Assembly (NCBI GenBank): GCA_030704615.1
Contig: CM060731.1
Location: forward strand, 57,516,756 to 57,580,755
Direction of reading: 5' to 3'
Length of the DNA stretch: 64,000 nt
From: Takakia lepidozioides
Taxonomy: Eukaryota > Streptophyta > Takakiopsida > Takakiales > Takakiaceae
Numbering within the stretch: the stretch's first letter is position 1; every line of letters starts with the position of its first letter. Positions 38,884 to 50,465 of this stretch are shown here, piece by piece. A program made the translations under genes and the position numbers. The notes beneath the pieces were generated by a model. The model was not told the DNA's origin, did no database searches, and saw only the letters and a program-made list of their open reading frames with translations.

Positions 38884-39451
38884 TTAATGTGGCAATAACC
38901 AAAACTCTCTTCTGTAATATCTCTCGTATATGCCTGGGTTTCTTTCAAGCTTCAATGCACCCTTGGCTATACTTGAAGTCTCCGTTACCATATAACCATA
39001 TGGCAAACAAGTCTGAAAAGCTGTTCTTGGTGTGAGTTTGATCCACAAAATATCCTTTGGAATCCAATTCTTTACCAGTACAAGCTCTTCATGCATATGA
39101 GTATAAACATTCACCTTTCTTTCTTCCCAGCCTTCAAACTCTACTCGTTTAATGGATAGCAACGCTATCACATAAACCAATGTTGGTAACCAACGTGCTC
39201 TTCCTCTACAGGCTACCTGATAAATCTTTATCACTCCTTTCTCCAGACCCCATTCTGGATCAGCATCATGCACTCGTTTAAGAATATTTTCTTTACATCC
39301 GTCTGGCAATTCCAAGAACCTTTGAAAGAATCGTTTGGACAATCTTTCTTCCTTCGTTCCACAGGGAATTTGATTCACTTCAAATTCTTTAATGGTCCAA
39401 CCACCATGATCCCACCAGATGCCTGTCACATCTGGTTGTTCATGTCCCAGG
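38884..39451 (-). CDS. ORF upstream of gag, element B3
   Basis: About 189 codons between the primer site and gag. The frame is open upstream into the LTR (to 39525), so the true start is uncertain and no ATG is obvious just inside the primer site. It encodes TGIWWDHGGWTIKEFEVNQ, LPDGCKENILKRVHDADPEW, WLPTLVYVIALLSIKRVEFE, and ends YERYYRREFWLLPH. Trp/Arg-rich and probably globular. I do not recognise the family. Its retention in three copies of different age suggests a real element gene. Confidence 0.65.
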
Positions 39452-39452
39452 T

Positions 39453-39469
39453 CCCCAGTATGGTCGCCA
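39453..39469 (-). promoter_or_regulatory. Primer binding site of element B3
   Basis: TGGCGACCATACTGGGG on the minus strand, two bases from the LTR edge, identical to B1. Confidence 0.7.
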
Positions 39470-39471
39470 AA

Positions 39472-40515
39472 TGTCGCGCGGCTTTTACTCACCCATCCCT
39501 TCGCTATCCGAGGCGGAAACTCCAAGATAGAAGAGTTGGAAATCTCTAAGTACTCAGCCCGCGCCAGAACAATCAGTCATGACCTACAGCTAGTGTATCA
39601 TGGGGTGTTTCCTATTTGTTTCCCTTTCCGCATTCATCTTAGCTACCTTACCATTGATAATTAAGTATCAGTTTGCTTCATCAATCTATCGGTTTCCTTC
39701 ACTCATCCATTCAATCCACAGCTTCTCTCAGATCTCTCTACACAGTGTGATTGTATCGTATAAGTATCAGATTATGATTTATCAGGTATCAGGCCGAAGC
39801 CATTATGTCTCTAATCTGCTCTCCAATATCACTACAGCTTTGCATATAACAAGCATCTACTAATCCTCTTTTCTCCTTCATCGTGCTCTCCATCTCTTGC
39901 CTCCGATCTCCGCTCCAGCCTCACTCAGAAGTCCTCCTCCGTATAATGATGATCCCCTTCATTCCCCGTTTCTCCCTTTATCCTCCTATCCGCGGTTCTA
40001 ACCGTTTCCCTCTCTAACCGTCGTCTGTGAACTAACATGTTCCCTTCGCAGGTGTTGTTCCCACAGTCGTTCCCTGTCCTACTCTTCGTTCCCTATTGAT
40101 CGTGACCGCTGTGTCAAGCTGTGACTGGCTGTGTGAAACTGTGACGGGCTGTGACTGGCTGTGCGACTGTGTTTGGCTGTGTCGGCTGTGTCGAGCTGTG
40201 ATTGGCTGTGTGGGCTGTGACGACTGTGACGGCTGTGTTGGCTGTGCTTGGGTGTCGTCTGTGACGGGCTGTGTGGGCTGTGTCTGCTGTGACGACTGTG
40301 ACGGGCTGTGTTGGCTGTGTCAACTGTGACGACTGTGACGGGCTGTGTTGGCTGTGTGGGCTGTGACGACTGTGACGGGCTGTGACGACTGTGTAACCCC
40401 CCTCTACAGTGCGCTGCTGTCACCCCTAAGGCTCCTGTTGGTCTCAGTCTGTGCAAAATTAAGGGTACCCTACAGATCCCGTATAAGTGTCTAAGTCCCC
40501 TACAGTCCTCTAACA
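39472..40515 (-). mobile_element. 5' LTR of element B3
   Basis: 1044 bp, TGTCGCGCGGC to CCTCTAACA, with the GGCTGTG minisatellite at about 40102-40392. Followed directly by the target duplication GTAAC. Confidence 0.93.
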
Positions 40516-40822
40516 GTAACCTTCCAGGGCCTTCCGCCATTTGAGGGAATCGTTCATGTTAGCAGTGGCGTTCGGTCACTGTTTCAAAGGAATAAACCGT
40601 GTGAATTTTTGTACAGATTTATTGGCGCTTCAGAGTAGACACATTTAGATTTTCTTTTCATGCTTCCCTATCTGTCCACTTATTATCGAGTCACTGCATA
40701 CTGGGTAACCTTCCAGGGCCTTCCGCCATTTGAGGGATTGTTCATGTTTTGGTCACTATTTCAAAGGAATAAACCTTGTGAACGTCTGTACAAATTCAAT
40801 GGCGCTTCAGAGTAGACACATG
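40516..40822. repeat. 189-bp tandem unit, about 1.6 copies
   Basis: A unit from GTAACCTTCCAGGGCC (40516) is repeated from 40705, with shared ACTGTTTCAAAGG/ACTATTTCAAAGG, AATAAACC and GGCGCTTCAGAGTAGACACA blocks. With 27034-27085 on the far side of B3, at least two and a half units were present before insertion. No coding potential seen. Confidence 0.85.
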
Positions 40823-41827
40823 AGTGCTGGTGATGATTCGTAACAACGAGATTAGTCCTATTGGCAGCTGGCAGATGTCAATTCATTTCCAGGGAGTTAG
40901 ACGTATGTATGCTGAAATTCTTGAAAACGGAATTAGCCCCATATGCTTATAATTAGGTTATGCATGTGGGGCACAGTCTGACTATCGTATATCTGGGTAC
41001 CTACTATTTAGCTTACTGGGTTGCTAGTCTGGGTTAGCAAGTGGACCATTTTTGAAGAGACCAGAGAGGCAACTTAACAAAGGCTCTTCGATTCAGGAGG
41101 GTCCTTGCGAGAGCAGATGTGGCGAAGATCGGATAGAGATCTGAAGAGAAAATTCACGAATTACATTTTTGCAACTGTCCAACAAACCTACCTCCCAAAT
41201 TTCTTGTCTTTGCTTACATTTCCTTTAAATTTTTCACTTCTACTTGTTTCCTGGTTTGGTAGAAGGCCACTCTTTTTTGGGCGTGCTACAACATTTCTCT
41301 ATAAGCACCAGGGATAAATTGCATGAGAAACATACATAGTTGTAACATACAGAGTTGTAGCTTGCTGAGCAGGTATCAAGAGAGATTGTGTGACACCTCG
41401 TTGGAAGTGCAGGTGAAGGAGAGGATTATAACATACTGTTAGATCGCACTTTGCACCTGACTTCCCAGCAAAGCGGTGGAGCATCAACCTCGGTCAGGTG
41501 GGTTACCTTGATCACTGATTGACCATGGTTACTAGCTGGTTGCAATATTGATTGGTCCTCTATCCATGGATGCGATTGGTCTTCACTGTTCTCCCACAAC
41601 ATCCTAAATATGAGGCAAAATTAAGATTTGCAATTGTTTGTGGTTGATGGCAGGAACCTATTTACTATGGTGCAATAAACATTGTGGAAAAGCTCATGAA
41701 GGAGTTCAAGTTCTCAACCATGGCTGTTGAAAGAGCTGTGAAATGTTGCCATAAGTGCCCGTACCCAGATTGGTAATAGCTCAACTTCCACATTCTGAAG
41801 TGAAAACACTGATGTGTAGCATGACGA
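40823..41827. other. Unassigned intergenic sequence
   Basis: About 1 kb without repeats of the kinds seen elsewhere in the window. Short frames on both strands (up to 70 codons) have no recognisable motifs. I see no RNA gene here. Confidence 0.4.
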
Positions 41828-43065
41828 CGTTGAGGGTTACATGGGTTACATATGTCTGGGGTTACATGATGAGGGATTAAATGGAGTGAGGGTTACACCC
41901 TGCGGAGTTACACAGGGTTACATGGTGTTATATAGGGTTACATGGATTACAGAGAGGGTTACAGATGGGTTATATGGATTACAGGGGTTACAGAGGGTTA
42001 TAGAGGGTTACATAGAGTGAGGGTTATACTCAGCGGAGTTACAGAGGGTTACATGGGGTTACAGCGGCTTACATTGGATATAGAGGGTTACATGGGTTCC
42101 AAAGGGTTATAGAGGGTTACATGGTTTACATAGGGTTACAGATGGGTTACGGAGGGTTACATGGGTTACAGAGGATTACAGAGGGCTACAGAGGTTTACA
42201 GAGGGTTACATGGGTTACAGAGGGTTACATGGAGTGAGGGTTACGTAGGGGCGACTCGGGTTACACTCTGCGGTGTTACAGAGGGTTACATGGGTTACAT
42301 GGATTACAAAGGTTACAGAGGGTTACAACAGATTATATGGGTTACATGGGTTACAGAGGGTTACATGGTGGTAAAGGTAGGGTTATATGGTGTACAGAGG
42401 GGTACAGAGGATTACATGGATCACAGAGGGTGACAGAGGGTGACAGAGGGTTACATGGGTCACAGAGGGTCACAGAGGGTTATAGGGGGTCACATAGGGT
42501 CACATGGGTTACAACGGGTTATATGGGTTACATGGGTCACAAAGGGTTACAAAGGGTTATATGGAATGACTAACTCCATGTAACCCTCTGTAACCCTCAA
42601 AACAACATCATAGGAGTGAGGGTGACACTTTGCAGTGTTCCAGAGGGTTACATGGGTTACAGAGGGTTACATAGGGGTGAGGGTGACACTCTACGGTGTT
42701 ACAGAGGGTTACAGAGGGTTGCATAGTTGTGAGGGTTACACCTGGTAAGGGTTACAGAGGGTCACAGAGGGTTACATGGGTTACAACGGGTTATATGGGT
42801 TACATGGATTACAAAGGGTTACATAGGGGTGAGGGTGACACTCTGCGGTGACACTCTACAAAGGGTTACATGGGTTACAGAGGGTTACATGGTGGTGAGG
42901 GTTATAGAGGGTCACAGAGGGTTACATGGATTACAGAGGGTTACATAGGGGTGAGGGGGACACTTTGCGGTGACACTCTAAAGAGGGTTACATGGGTTAC
43001 AGAGGGTTACATGGTGGAGAGGATTACACTCGACGGAGTTACAGAGGGTTACACCCGGGGCGGGG
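41828..43065. repeat. GGGTTACA minisatellite with strong strand asymmetry
   Basis: Degenerate tandem array of GGGTTACAT and GGGTTACAGA units (a dimer of about 19 bases), interspersed with GTGAGGGTTACAC and GGTGACACTCTGCGG variants. Almost all units have G on the plus strand; a short inverted patch lies near 42573-42598 (TGTAACCCTCTGTAACCC). Superficially telomere-like, but the unit is not TTTAGGG. Tyr/Val/Gly-rich open frames here result from the repeat. Confidence 0.9.
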
Positions 43066-44615
43066 GTTACAGGGGCTGACGTGCAGGGGTTAACAGGGGG
43101 CGTGGGTTACAGGGAACTGGCGGACTGGTGTCGCAGAACGACGACGCAGGCGGCGACGACGCGTCGGGGGCGACGACCCGATGGGATGAGAGCGGGGTGG
43201 GGAGGGATTGACTGAGCCCAGCCGGCTGCCTTTCGATGGCTGTTGGAGGCGGAGAACAGGTGGTACGGGGTGTCAGGGCTGGACCGTCCTGACGCGCTCG
43301 CATTAAGTTCTTACATTATTCCTATTATCTTTCGACATATGTCCACTGTTGGGACATACTGTTATGTGTAAAAAATTGCGGCAAGTTCGGTTACACACAT
43401 TGAAAGGGATGTTAGGATATTGTTTAAAAGATTACGGACAACCGTATTTGAGTTTTTTAGTCATAATATCACGGCGCATGATATGGAAGAGGGGAAATAA
43501 ATGTTCGCACTATATGGTAGTGCAGAGTTCAAAAACCGTGTTTTTTTTACGCCATCAAATATTTCGAAAGAGCCTTCATCTTTCATTATAGACATACAAA
43601 GTGCTACATTCAACCTGACTTTAAGTAGAGCATAACAGGCTTTGCCTCATGTACAAAAATGCCACAAAGACCTCATTAACCTCATTTTTTTCTCTCCTCT
43701 TCTTCAAAGATAAAGTTTCATCTAGCTTCACAATTTTTTCACGTCTCCTTCACATAGAAAAAGAGGAGAGGCAAGCATGACAGATTTGAAATGCAGCGTA
43801 GCTACGGCGTGAGCCCAGCCCCGTGAGCCTGGGAGCTGAGCTCACGTTGAAGCTGCAAAGCGTGAGCTGAGCTCACACTTCAGGGAAGCGTGAGCGGCAA
43901 CAAATCTGCTGGCGAAAGCAGGTCCTAGGCGAGGATTGCAGGAAGAGGGGCCTATTACCGTGGACAAACAAAGGGGGGGCCACCATGCACCGTGTCTGCA
44001 ATGCCTGCACAAAAAGAGGAATATGAAAATATGGCAGATTTGAGCTCAGAATGATTGACACACTTTATTTGAATTCACAGATAGACGCTTACAATGAATG
44101 GCATGTGCATTTGCCCTGGTTCCGTGAACGAAATGTATGTGTTTGTCATAAATGCAAAGTCTTCACACGGTAACCTGGAAACCAGCATGGGAAGCGGGCA
44201 TGGCTCGTATGTGTTCAAAGAGAATTTGGCGGAGCCCCACGTGAGGTGTTCCGCTGCAGAAGGGTGATGACTTCTCCGTAGCCTAGTGTGGCTTGGTGAA
44301 TGAATTGGTCTCTCTTACCGTCGCAACACATAATTACAAGGTATATGTAATATTGATGCTTGCAGAGGATCCACTTCCCTCTCATGCCGAGAGCGCCCTC
44401 ACGCATCGTTACAAAATCCGGACAAGTGCATTAGGGAAATTCCCCACGGTAACCTGATATTCTTTGCCATGAAAAATTGAGCCAATAGACAACACTGTGT
44501 AAATCCGTCCATACCCCGGGGCAGGGACTTCGGTGATACGAGTCACCCGAGCCTGCAAAATTCTAGCCGATTCCATCTTGCATTTGTGATTTGCACCCGA
44601 TTCGTCATCAGCCGA
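43066..44615. other. Unassigned sequence with a GC-rich patch and a GTGAGC-motif cluster
   Basis: 43080-43290 is GC-rich (GACGACGC and GGCGACGAC runs); 43310-43780 is AT-rich; 43808-43905 holds a cluster of GTGAGC and GAGCTCAC motifs in both orientations; then AT-average sequence. No convincing gene. Short frames such as 43349-43591 (+) have no motifs. Confidence 0.4.
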
Positions 44616-45458
44616 TTAGCGCTGTTTCTCAGCCGAGGGCAAGAAATATTCACGCACTTGCAATGCCCAACGCAAACCTTTCGAAATTTCAATCCAATGT
44701 CGTTGTGGATGTTCGATGTTTTTTGTCATGCACCAAGGGTGTCCGTCATGTTTCTTGTCCATGCCTTGCAGAAGCCTAGCCAGTCCACTGGAAGACGTGG
44801 GAGGGTTGAGCTCAAACAAGATGTCCCCATCAAACTTTGTTGGCACGTATTGAACCCGCTGCACACGAAGGGACTCCCAATCACAAAAAAACGCAGCTCG
44901 CTCTTGCACCCAGGCACCCTGCGAGGGCTTTCAATTTCGGAATGACACTCGTTATCTCCTGCAATTCGTCATCATCCAAGATGGGAGTCTGCACTGGCGG
45001 AGGAATCTCAGAAACATCCTCCGAGGACGAGTCTGAAAGAGTCACGAATGTAGTGGATGTGCTCACCTCTTGTTTCACATGAACTGTGCCCTTCTGCTGC
45101 ACGACTGATGCTGCAGTGCCAGGGGTAACTACTGATCCTGCTGATTGTCTTCTCTCTTTTCCAAGGACACAGGATGCCTGGAAGGACTCTCCACTTCCTT
45201 CCACACTCGCCAACCAATGGTTTTCTCCAAGTGCCCAGAATCCAAATTCCCATCCTCGTCATACACCTCTTTTTGAACAAGCAGAGAACCCAATTCCAGC
45301 GGGAACACTGTAACCAGCTCATCCTCATGAACAACTGCAAACCCATTGTCGTCTGTAGTGGTAGTCAGTGGAAGACTACCTGCATTGGAATGAAATCGAG
45401 CGAGTCTATCTTGCTCCCTCGACATGTTTTCCTCCACTGACCAAAAATTGCGATTCAC
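44616..45458 (-). pseudogene. Unknown acidic protein fragment, three linked frames
   Basis: Minus-strand frames 45458-45129, 45213-44881 and 44909-44616 overlap end to end and look protein-like: EEVKQEV-type Ser/Thr section (TFVTLSDSSSEDVSEIPPP), then CDWESLRVQRVQYVPTKFDG and GMDKKHDGHPWCMTKNIEHP. The second break lies at a run of seven A (44884-44890), consistent with a one-base slip. I do not recognise the family. It could be an exon of a host gene, a decayed transposon gene, or chance; the acidic low-complexity part alone would not be convincing. Confidence 0.3.
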
Positions 45459-45784
45459 AACGGAATCCCCAAACTGATAGCCCGTAATTCTCGAAAGGGA
45501 TCCACCACAAACAAACTGAGGTCAATAAGGTTAGCACTAACCCAAAGACTGTGGGCGATGCCTGCAAAGGATGTAGGAATGACATGCACCGAACTTCGCA
45601 GACAACCACACTGAGAGACACCAACCAGAAAAACTGTTTAGGGTGACAAGAAGCCACAAGAAGCCGTGTTGTATTTGGATGAAAAACAAACCCTAAACAT
45701 GACATGAAACCATCAATTATGGAAAGACGACAACAACCCTAGAGAGCAGTAAACAGGAAGACCCCGAATGTAATGAGGTTGTGT

Positions 45785-47708
45785 TGTGCACCTTGTCATT
45801 GTTTTTTTCATTTGGAATCGGCCTCATAGGGTATCTCTTTGAGCTTCAATGCACACTTACCTGGCAGCTCTAGCAGTGTGTGTCAACGCACACTGTTTGA
45901 GCCCACCTTGTCATTCTTTTTTTCATTTGGAAATCGGCCTCATAGGGCATCTCTTTGTTGTTCAATGCACACTTACCTGGCAGCTCCAGCAGTGTGCGTC
46001 AACGCACACTATTTGAGCCCACCTTGTCATTGTTTTTTTTTTCATGTGAAAATCGGCCACATAGGGCATCTCTTTGAGCTTCAATAAACACTTACGTGGT
46101 AGCTCCAGCAGCGTGCGTCAATGCACACTGTTTGAGCCCACCATGTCATTATATTTTTAATCTGAAAATCGGCCACATAGGGCATCTCTTTGAGCTTCAA
46201 TGCACACTTACGTGGCAGCTCAAATAGTGTGCGTCAACGCACACTGTTTGAGCCCAACTTGTCATTGTTTTTTTCATGTGAAAATTGGCCACATAGGCAT
46301 GTATTTGAGGTTCAATGCAGACTTACCTGGCGCTCAAACAGTGTGCGTCAACGCACACTGTTCCAGCCCACCATGTCATTGTTTTTTTTTTATATGAAAA
46401 TCGGCCACATAGGGCATCTCTTTGAGCCTCAATACACACTTTACGTGGCAGCTCAAAACAGTGTGCGTCAACGCACACTGTTTGACCCAACATGTCTTTA
46501 TTTTTTTCATGTGAAAATCGGCCACATAGGGCATGTATTTGAGTTCAATGCAGACTTACGTGGCAGCTCAAACAGTGTGCGTCAACGCACACTGTTGCAA
46601 GGCATCCATTTTTTTTTTTTTTTTTTTTTTGATCGGGGCCACATAGGGCATCAAGGCAGCTCCAGCAGTGTGCGTCAACGCACACTGTTTGAGCACACCA
46701 TGTCATTATTTTTTTAATCTGAAAATCGCCACATAAGGCATCTCTTTGAGCTTCAATGCACACTTACGTGGCAGCTCAAATATGTGCGTCAACGCACACT
46801 GTTTGAACCCAACTTGTCATTGTTTTTTTTTCATGTGAAAATTGGCCACATAGGGCATGTATTTGAGGTTCAATGCAGACTTACCTGGCAGCTCAAACAG
46901 TGTGCGTCAACGCACACTGTTCAGCCCACCATGTCATTGTTTTTTTTATATGAAAATCGGCCCTATAGGCATCTCTTTGAGCCTCAATACACACTTACGT
47001 GGCAGCTCAAACAGTGTGCGTCAACGCACACGTTTGACCCCAACATGTCTTTATTTTTTCATGTGAAAATCGGCCACATAGGGCATGTACTTGAGGTTCA
47101 ATGCAGACTGACGTGCAGCTCAAACAGTGTGCGTCAACGCACACTGTTGCAGCATCCATTTTTTTTTTTTTTTTTTTTTTTGAGAAATCGGCCACATAGG
47201 CATCTCAAGGCAGCTCCAGCATGTGCGTCACGCACACTGTTTGAGCACACCATGTCATTGTTATTTTTTAATCTGAAAATCGGCCACATAAGGCATCTCT
47301 TTGAGCTTCAATGCACTTACGTGGCAGCTCAAATAGTGTGCGTCAACGCACACTGTTTGAGCCCAACTTGTCATTGTTTTTTTCATGTGAAAATTGGCCA
47401 CATAGGGCATGTATTTGAGGTTCAAAAGACTTACCTGGCAGCTCAAACAGTGTGCGTCAACGCACACTGTTCCAGCCCACCATGTCATTGTTTTTTTTAT
47501 ATGAAAATCGGCCACATAGGGCATCTCTTTGAGCCTCAATACACACTTACGTGGCAGCTCAACAGTGTGCGTCAACGCACACTGTTTGACCCCAACATGT
47601 CTTTATTTTTTTCATGTGAAAATCGGCCACATAGGGCATGTATTTGAGGTTCAATGCAGACTTACGTGGCAGCTCAAACAGTGTGCGTCAACGCACACTG
47701 TTGCAGGC

Positions 47709-47739
<31 letters not shown>

Positions 47740-48263
47740 TGAAAATCGGCCACATAGGGCATCTCAAGGCAGCTCCAGCAGTGTGCGTCAACGCACACTG
47801 TTTGAGCACACCATGTCATTATTTTTTTAATCTGAAAATCGGCCACATAAGGCATCTCTTTGAGCTTCAATGCACACTTACGTGGCAGCTCAAATAGTGT
47901 GCGTCAACGCACACTGTTTGAGCCCAACTTGTCATTGTTTTTTTCATGTGAAAATTGGCCACATGGGCATGTATTTGAGGTTCAATGCAGACTTACCTGG
48001 CAGCTCAAACAGTGTGCGTCAACGCACACTGTTCCAGCCCACCATGTCATTGTTTTTTTTTATATGAAAATCGGCCACATAGGGCATCTCTTTAGCCTCA
48101 ATACACACTTTGGCAGCTCAAACAGTGTGCGTCAACGCACACTGTTTGACCCCAACATGTCTTTTTTTTTCATGTGAAAATTGGCCACATAGGGCATGTA
48201 TTTGAGGTTCAATGCAGACTTACGTGGCAGCTCAAACAGTGTGCGTCAACGCACACTGTTGCA

Positions 48264-48300
<37 letters not shown>

Positions 48301-49202
48301 AAAATCGGCCACATAGGGCATCTCGCTTGTGCGTCAACGCACACTGTTTGAGCACACATGTCATTATTTTTTAATCTGAAATCGGCCACATAAGGCATCT
48401 TGAGCTTCAATGCACACTTACGTGGCAGCTCAAATAGTGTGCGTCAACGCACACTGTTTGAGCCCAACTTGTCATTGTTTTTTTCATGTGAAAATTGGCC
48501 ACATAGGGCATGTATTTGAGGTTCAATGCAGACTTACCTGGCAGCTCAAATAGTGTGCGTCAACGCACACTGTTCCAACCAACCATGTTTTTTTTTTTTT
48601 TGAAAATCGGCCGCATCTCTTTGAGCTTTAATGCACACTTACGTGGCAGCTCCAGCAGTGTGCGTCAACGCACACTGTTCGAGTCCACCATGTCATTATT
48701 TTTTTAATCTGAAAATCGGCCACATAGGCATCTCTTTGAGCTTCAATGCACACTTACGTGGCAGCTCAAATAGTGTGCGTCAACGCACACTGTTTGAGCC
48801 CAACTTGTCATTGTTTTTTTCATGTGAAAATTGGCCACATAGGGCATGTATTTGAGGTTCAATGCAGACTTACCTGGCAGCTCAAAACAGTGTGCGTCAA
48901 CGCACACTGTTGTCGAAAACGGCCACATAGGGCATCTCTTTTTTCAATACACATTACGTGGCAGCTCAACAGTGTGCGTCCCCACCATGTCATTGTTTTT
49001 TTTATTGAAAATCGGCCACATAGGGCATCTCTTTGAGCCTCAATACACACTTACGTGGCAGAGTGTGCGTCAACGCACACTGTTTGAGCCACCATGTCAT
49101 TATTTTTAATCTGAAAATCGGCCACATAGGCATCTCTTTGAAATGCACACTTACGTGGCAGCTCAAATAGTGTGCGTCAACGCACATGTTCCAGCCAACC
49201 AT

Positions 49203-49244
<42 letters not shown>

Positions 49245-50430
49245 GCATAGGGCATCTCTTGAGCTTTAATCCACACTTACGTGGCAGCTCTTGCAGTGTG
49301 CGTCAACGCACACTGTTTGAGCACCATGTCATTATTTTTTTAATCTGAAAATCGGCCACATAAGGCATCTCTTTGAGCTTCAATGCACACTTACGTGGCA
49401 GCTCAAATAGTGTGCGTCAACGCACACTGTTGAGCCCAACTTGTCATTGTTTTTTCATGTGAAAATTGGCCACATAGGGCATGTATTTGAGGTTCAATGC
49501 AGACTTACCTAGCAGCTCAAAGAGTGTGCGTCAATGCACACTGTTCCAGCCCACCATGTCATTGTTTTTTTATCTGAAAATAGGCCACATAGGCATCTCT
49601 TTGAGCTTCAATAACACTTACGTGGCAGCTCAAACAGTGTGCATCAACGCACATGAGCCAACTTGTCATTGTTTTTTCACTGGCCACATAGGGCATGTAT
49701 TTGAGGTTCAATGCAGACTTACTGGCAGCTCAAACAGTGTGCGTCAACGCACACTGTTCCAGCACCATGTCATTGTTTTTTTATCTGAAAATCGGCCACA
49801 TAGGGCATCTCTTTGAGCGTCAATGCACACTTACCTGGCAGCTGGCATAGAATCGACCACAAAGGTCATCTCTGTGAGTTTCAATTCACACTTACCTGGC
49901 AACCCAAACGGTGTGCGTCAACGCACACGGTTTGAGCCCCCCTGATTTGCTTGTTTATGATATGGAAATTGTGCACCTACGGCTAGTCTGGCAAGTTCAT
50001 TCGACTCCAAAATGGAAGCTCAAACAGTGTGCGCGGACGCACACTGTTTGAGCCCCCTTCACTGCCTTTTTTTATTTCAAATTGGCCACTTATGGCCACT
50101 ATGCCATATTAAAATCACACCTTATTGCAAGCTCAAACAGTGTGCGGCAACGCACACTGTTTGAGCTTCCTTATGTGATTGATTTTGATGTGAAAATCGG
50201 TCTCCTGGGGCCACTTTGGCAGGTTGAATCCAATCTTTATTGGAAGCTCAAACAGTGCGGCAACGCACACTGTTTGAGCCCTTATGTGATTGCTTTTGAT
50301 TTGAAAATCGGTCCCCTGGGGCCACTCTGGCAGGTTGAATCCAATCCTTATTGGAAGCTCAAACAGTGTGCGGCAACACACACTGTTTTGAGCCCCCTTC
50401 GTGCTTGTTTTTCTATGTGAAATTGGGCCT
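45785..50430. repeat. Hairpin satellite, about 40 monomers, with five-monomer higher-order repeat
   Basis: Monomers of about 110-118 bp each contain an inverted repeat with arms GCTCAAACAGTGTGCG and CGCACACTGTTTGAGC around a four-base loop, usually TCAA. The rest is a T run (7-30 T), GAAAATCGGCCACATAGGGCA, and CTTACGTGGCAGCTC or CTTACCTGGCAGCTC. From about 46.05 to 48.3 kb five monomer types recur in fixed order with a period of about 555 bp; landmark T runs are near 46604, 47157, 47712 and 48266. Both edges are diverged: near 45.8-46.0 and after 49.8 kb monomer bodies differ but the hairpin remains. Phe/His/Cys-rich open frames here result from the repeat. Confidence 0.93.
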
Positions 50431-50465
50431 AACAGGGCCAGTATGCATGCTCAAAACTCCCATAG

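Larger units (their letters stand above)
27086..40515 (-). mobile_element. Ty3/gypsy retrotransposon B3, complete with 5-bp target duplication
   Basis: 13430 bp between GTAAC (27081-27085) and GTAAC (40516-40520). LTRs 27086-28165 and 39472-40515 flank primer site, upstream ORF, gag, zinc knuckles, protease, RT, RNase H, integrase, accessory region and polypurine tract on the minus strand. Pol is very close to B1, so the two copies are recent relatives. Frames are interrupted by a 23-bp deletion in gag and several one-base homopolymer contractions. Confidence 0.95.

Noticed and set aside
41828-43065. Interstitial telomere
   Set aside because: The unit is GGGTTACA(T/GA), not TTTAGGG, and is too degenerate.
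43349-43591. 80-codon plus-strand ORF as a gene
   Set aside because: AT-rich, no motif, no neighbouring support.
46190-48180. Phe/His/Cys-rich open frames across the satellite
   Set aside because: Open on both strands only because the monomer lacks stops in some frames; interrupted by T-run length changes and without any domain.
45785-50430. CRISPR-like array (regular palindromic repeats)
   Set aside because: The intervening sequence is itself repeated and homologous between monomers, the context is a plant nuclear genome, and no cas genes are present. It is a satellite.
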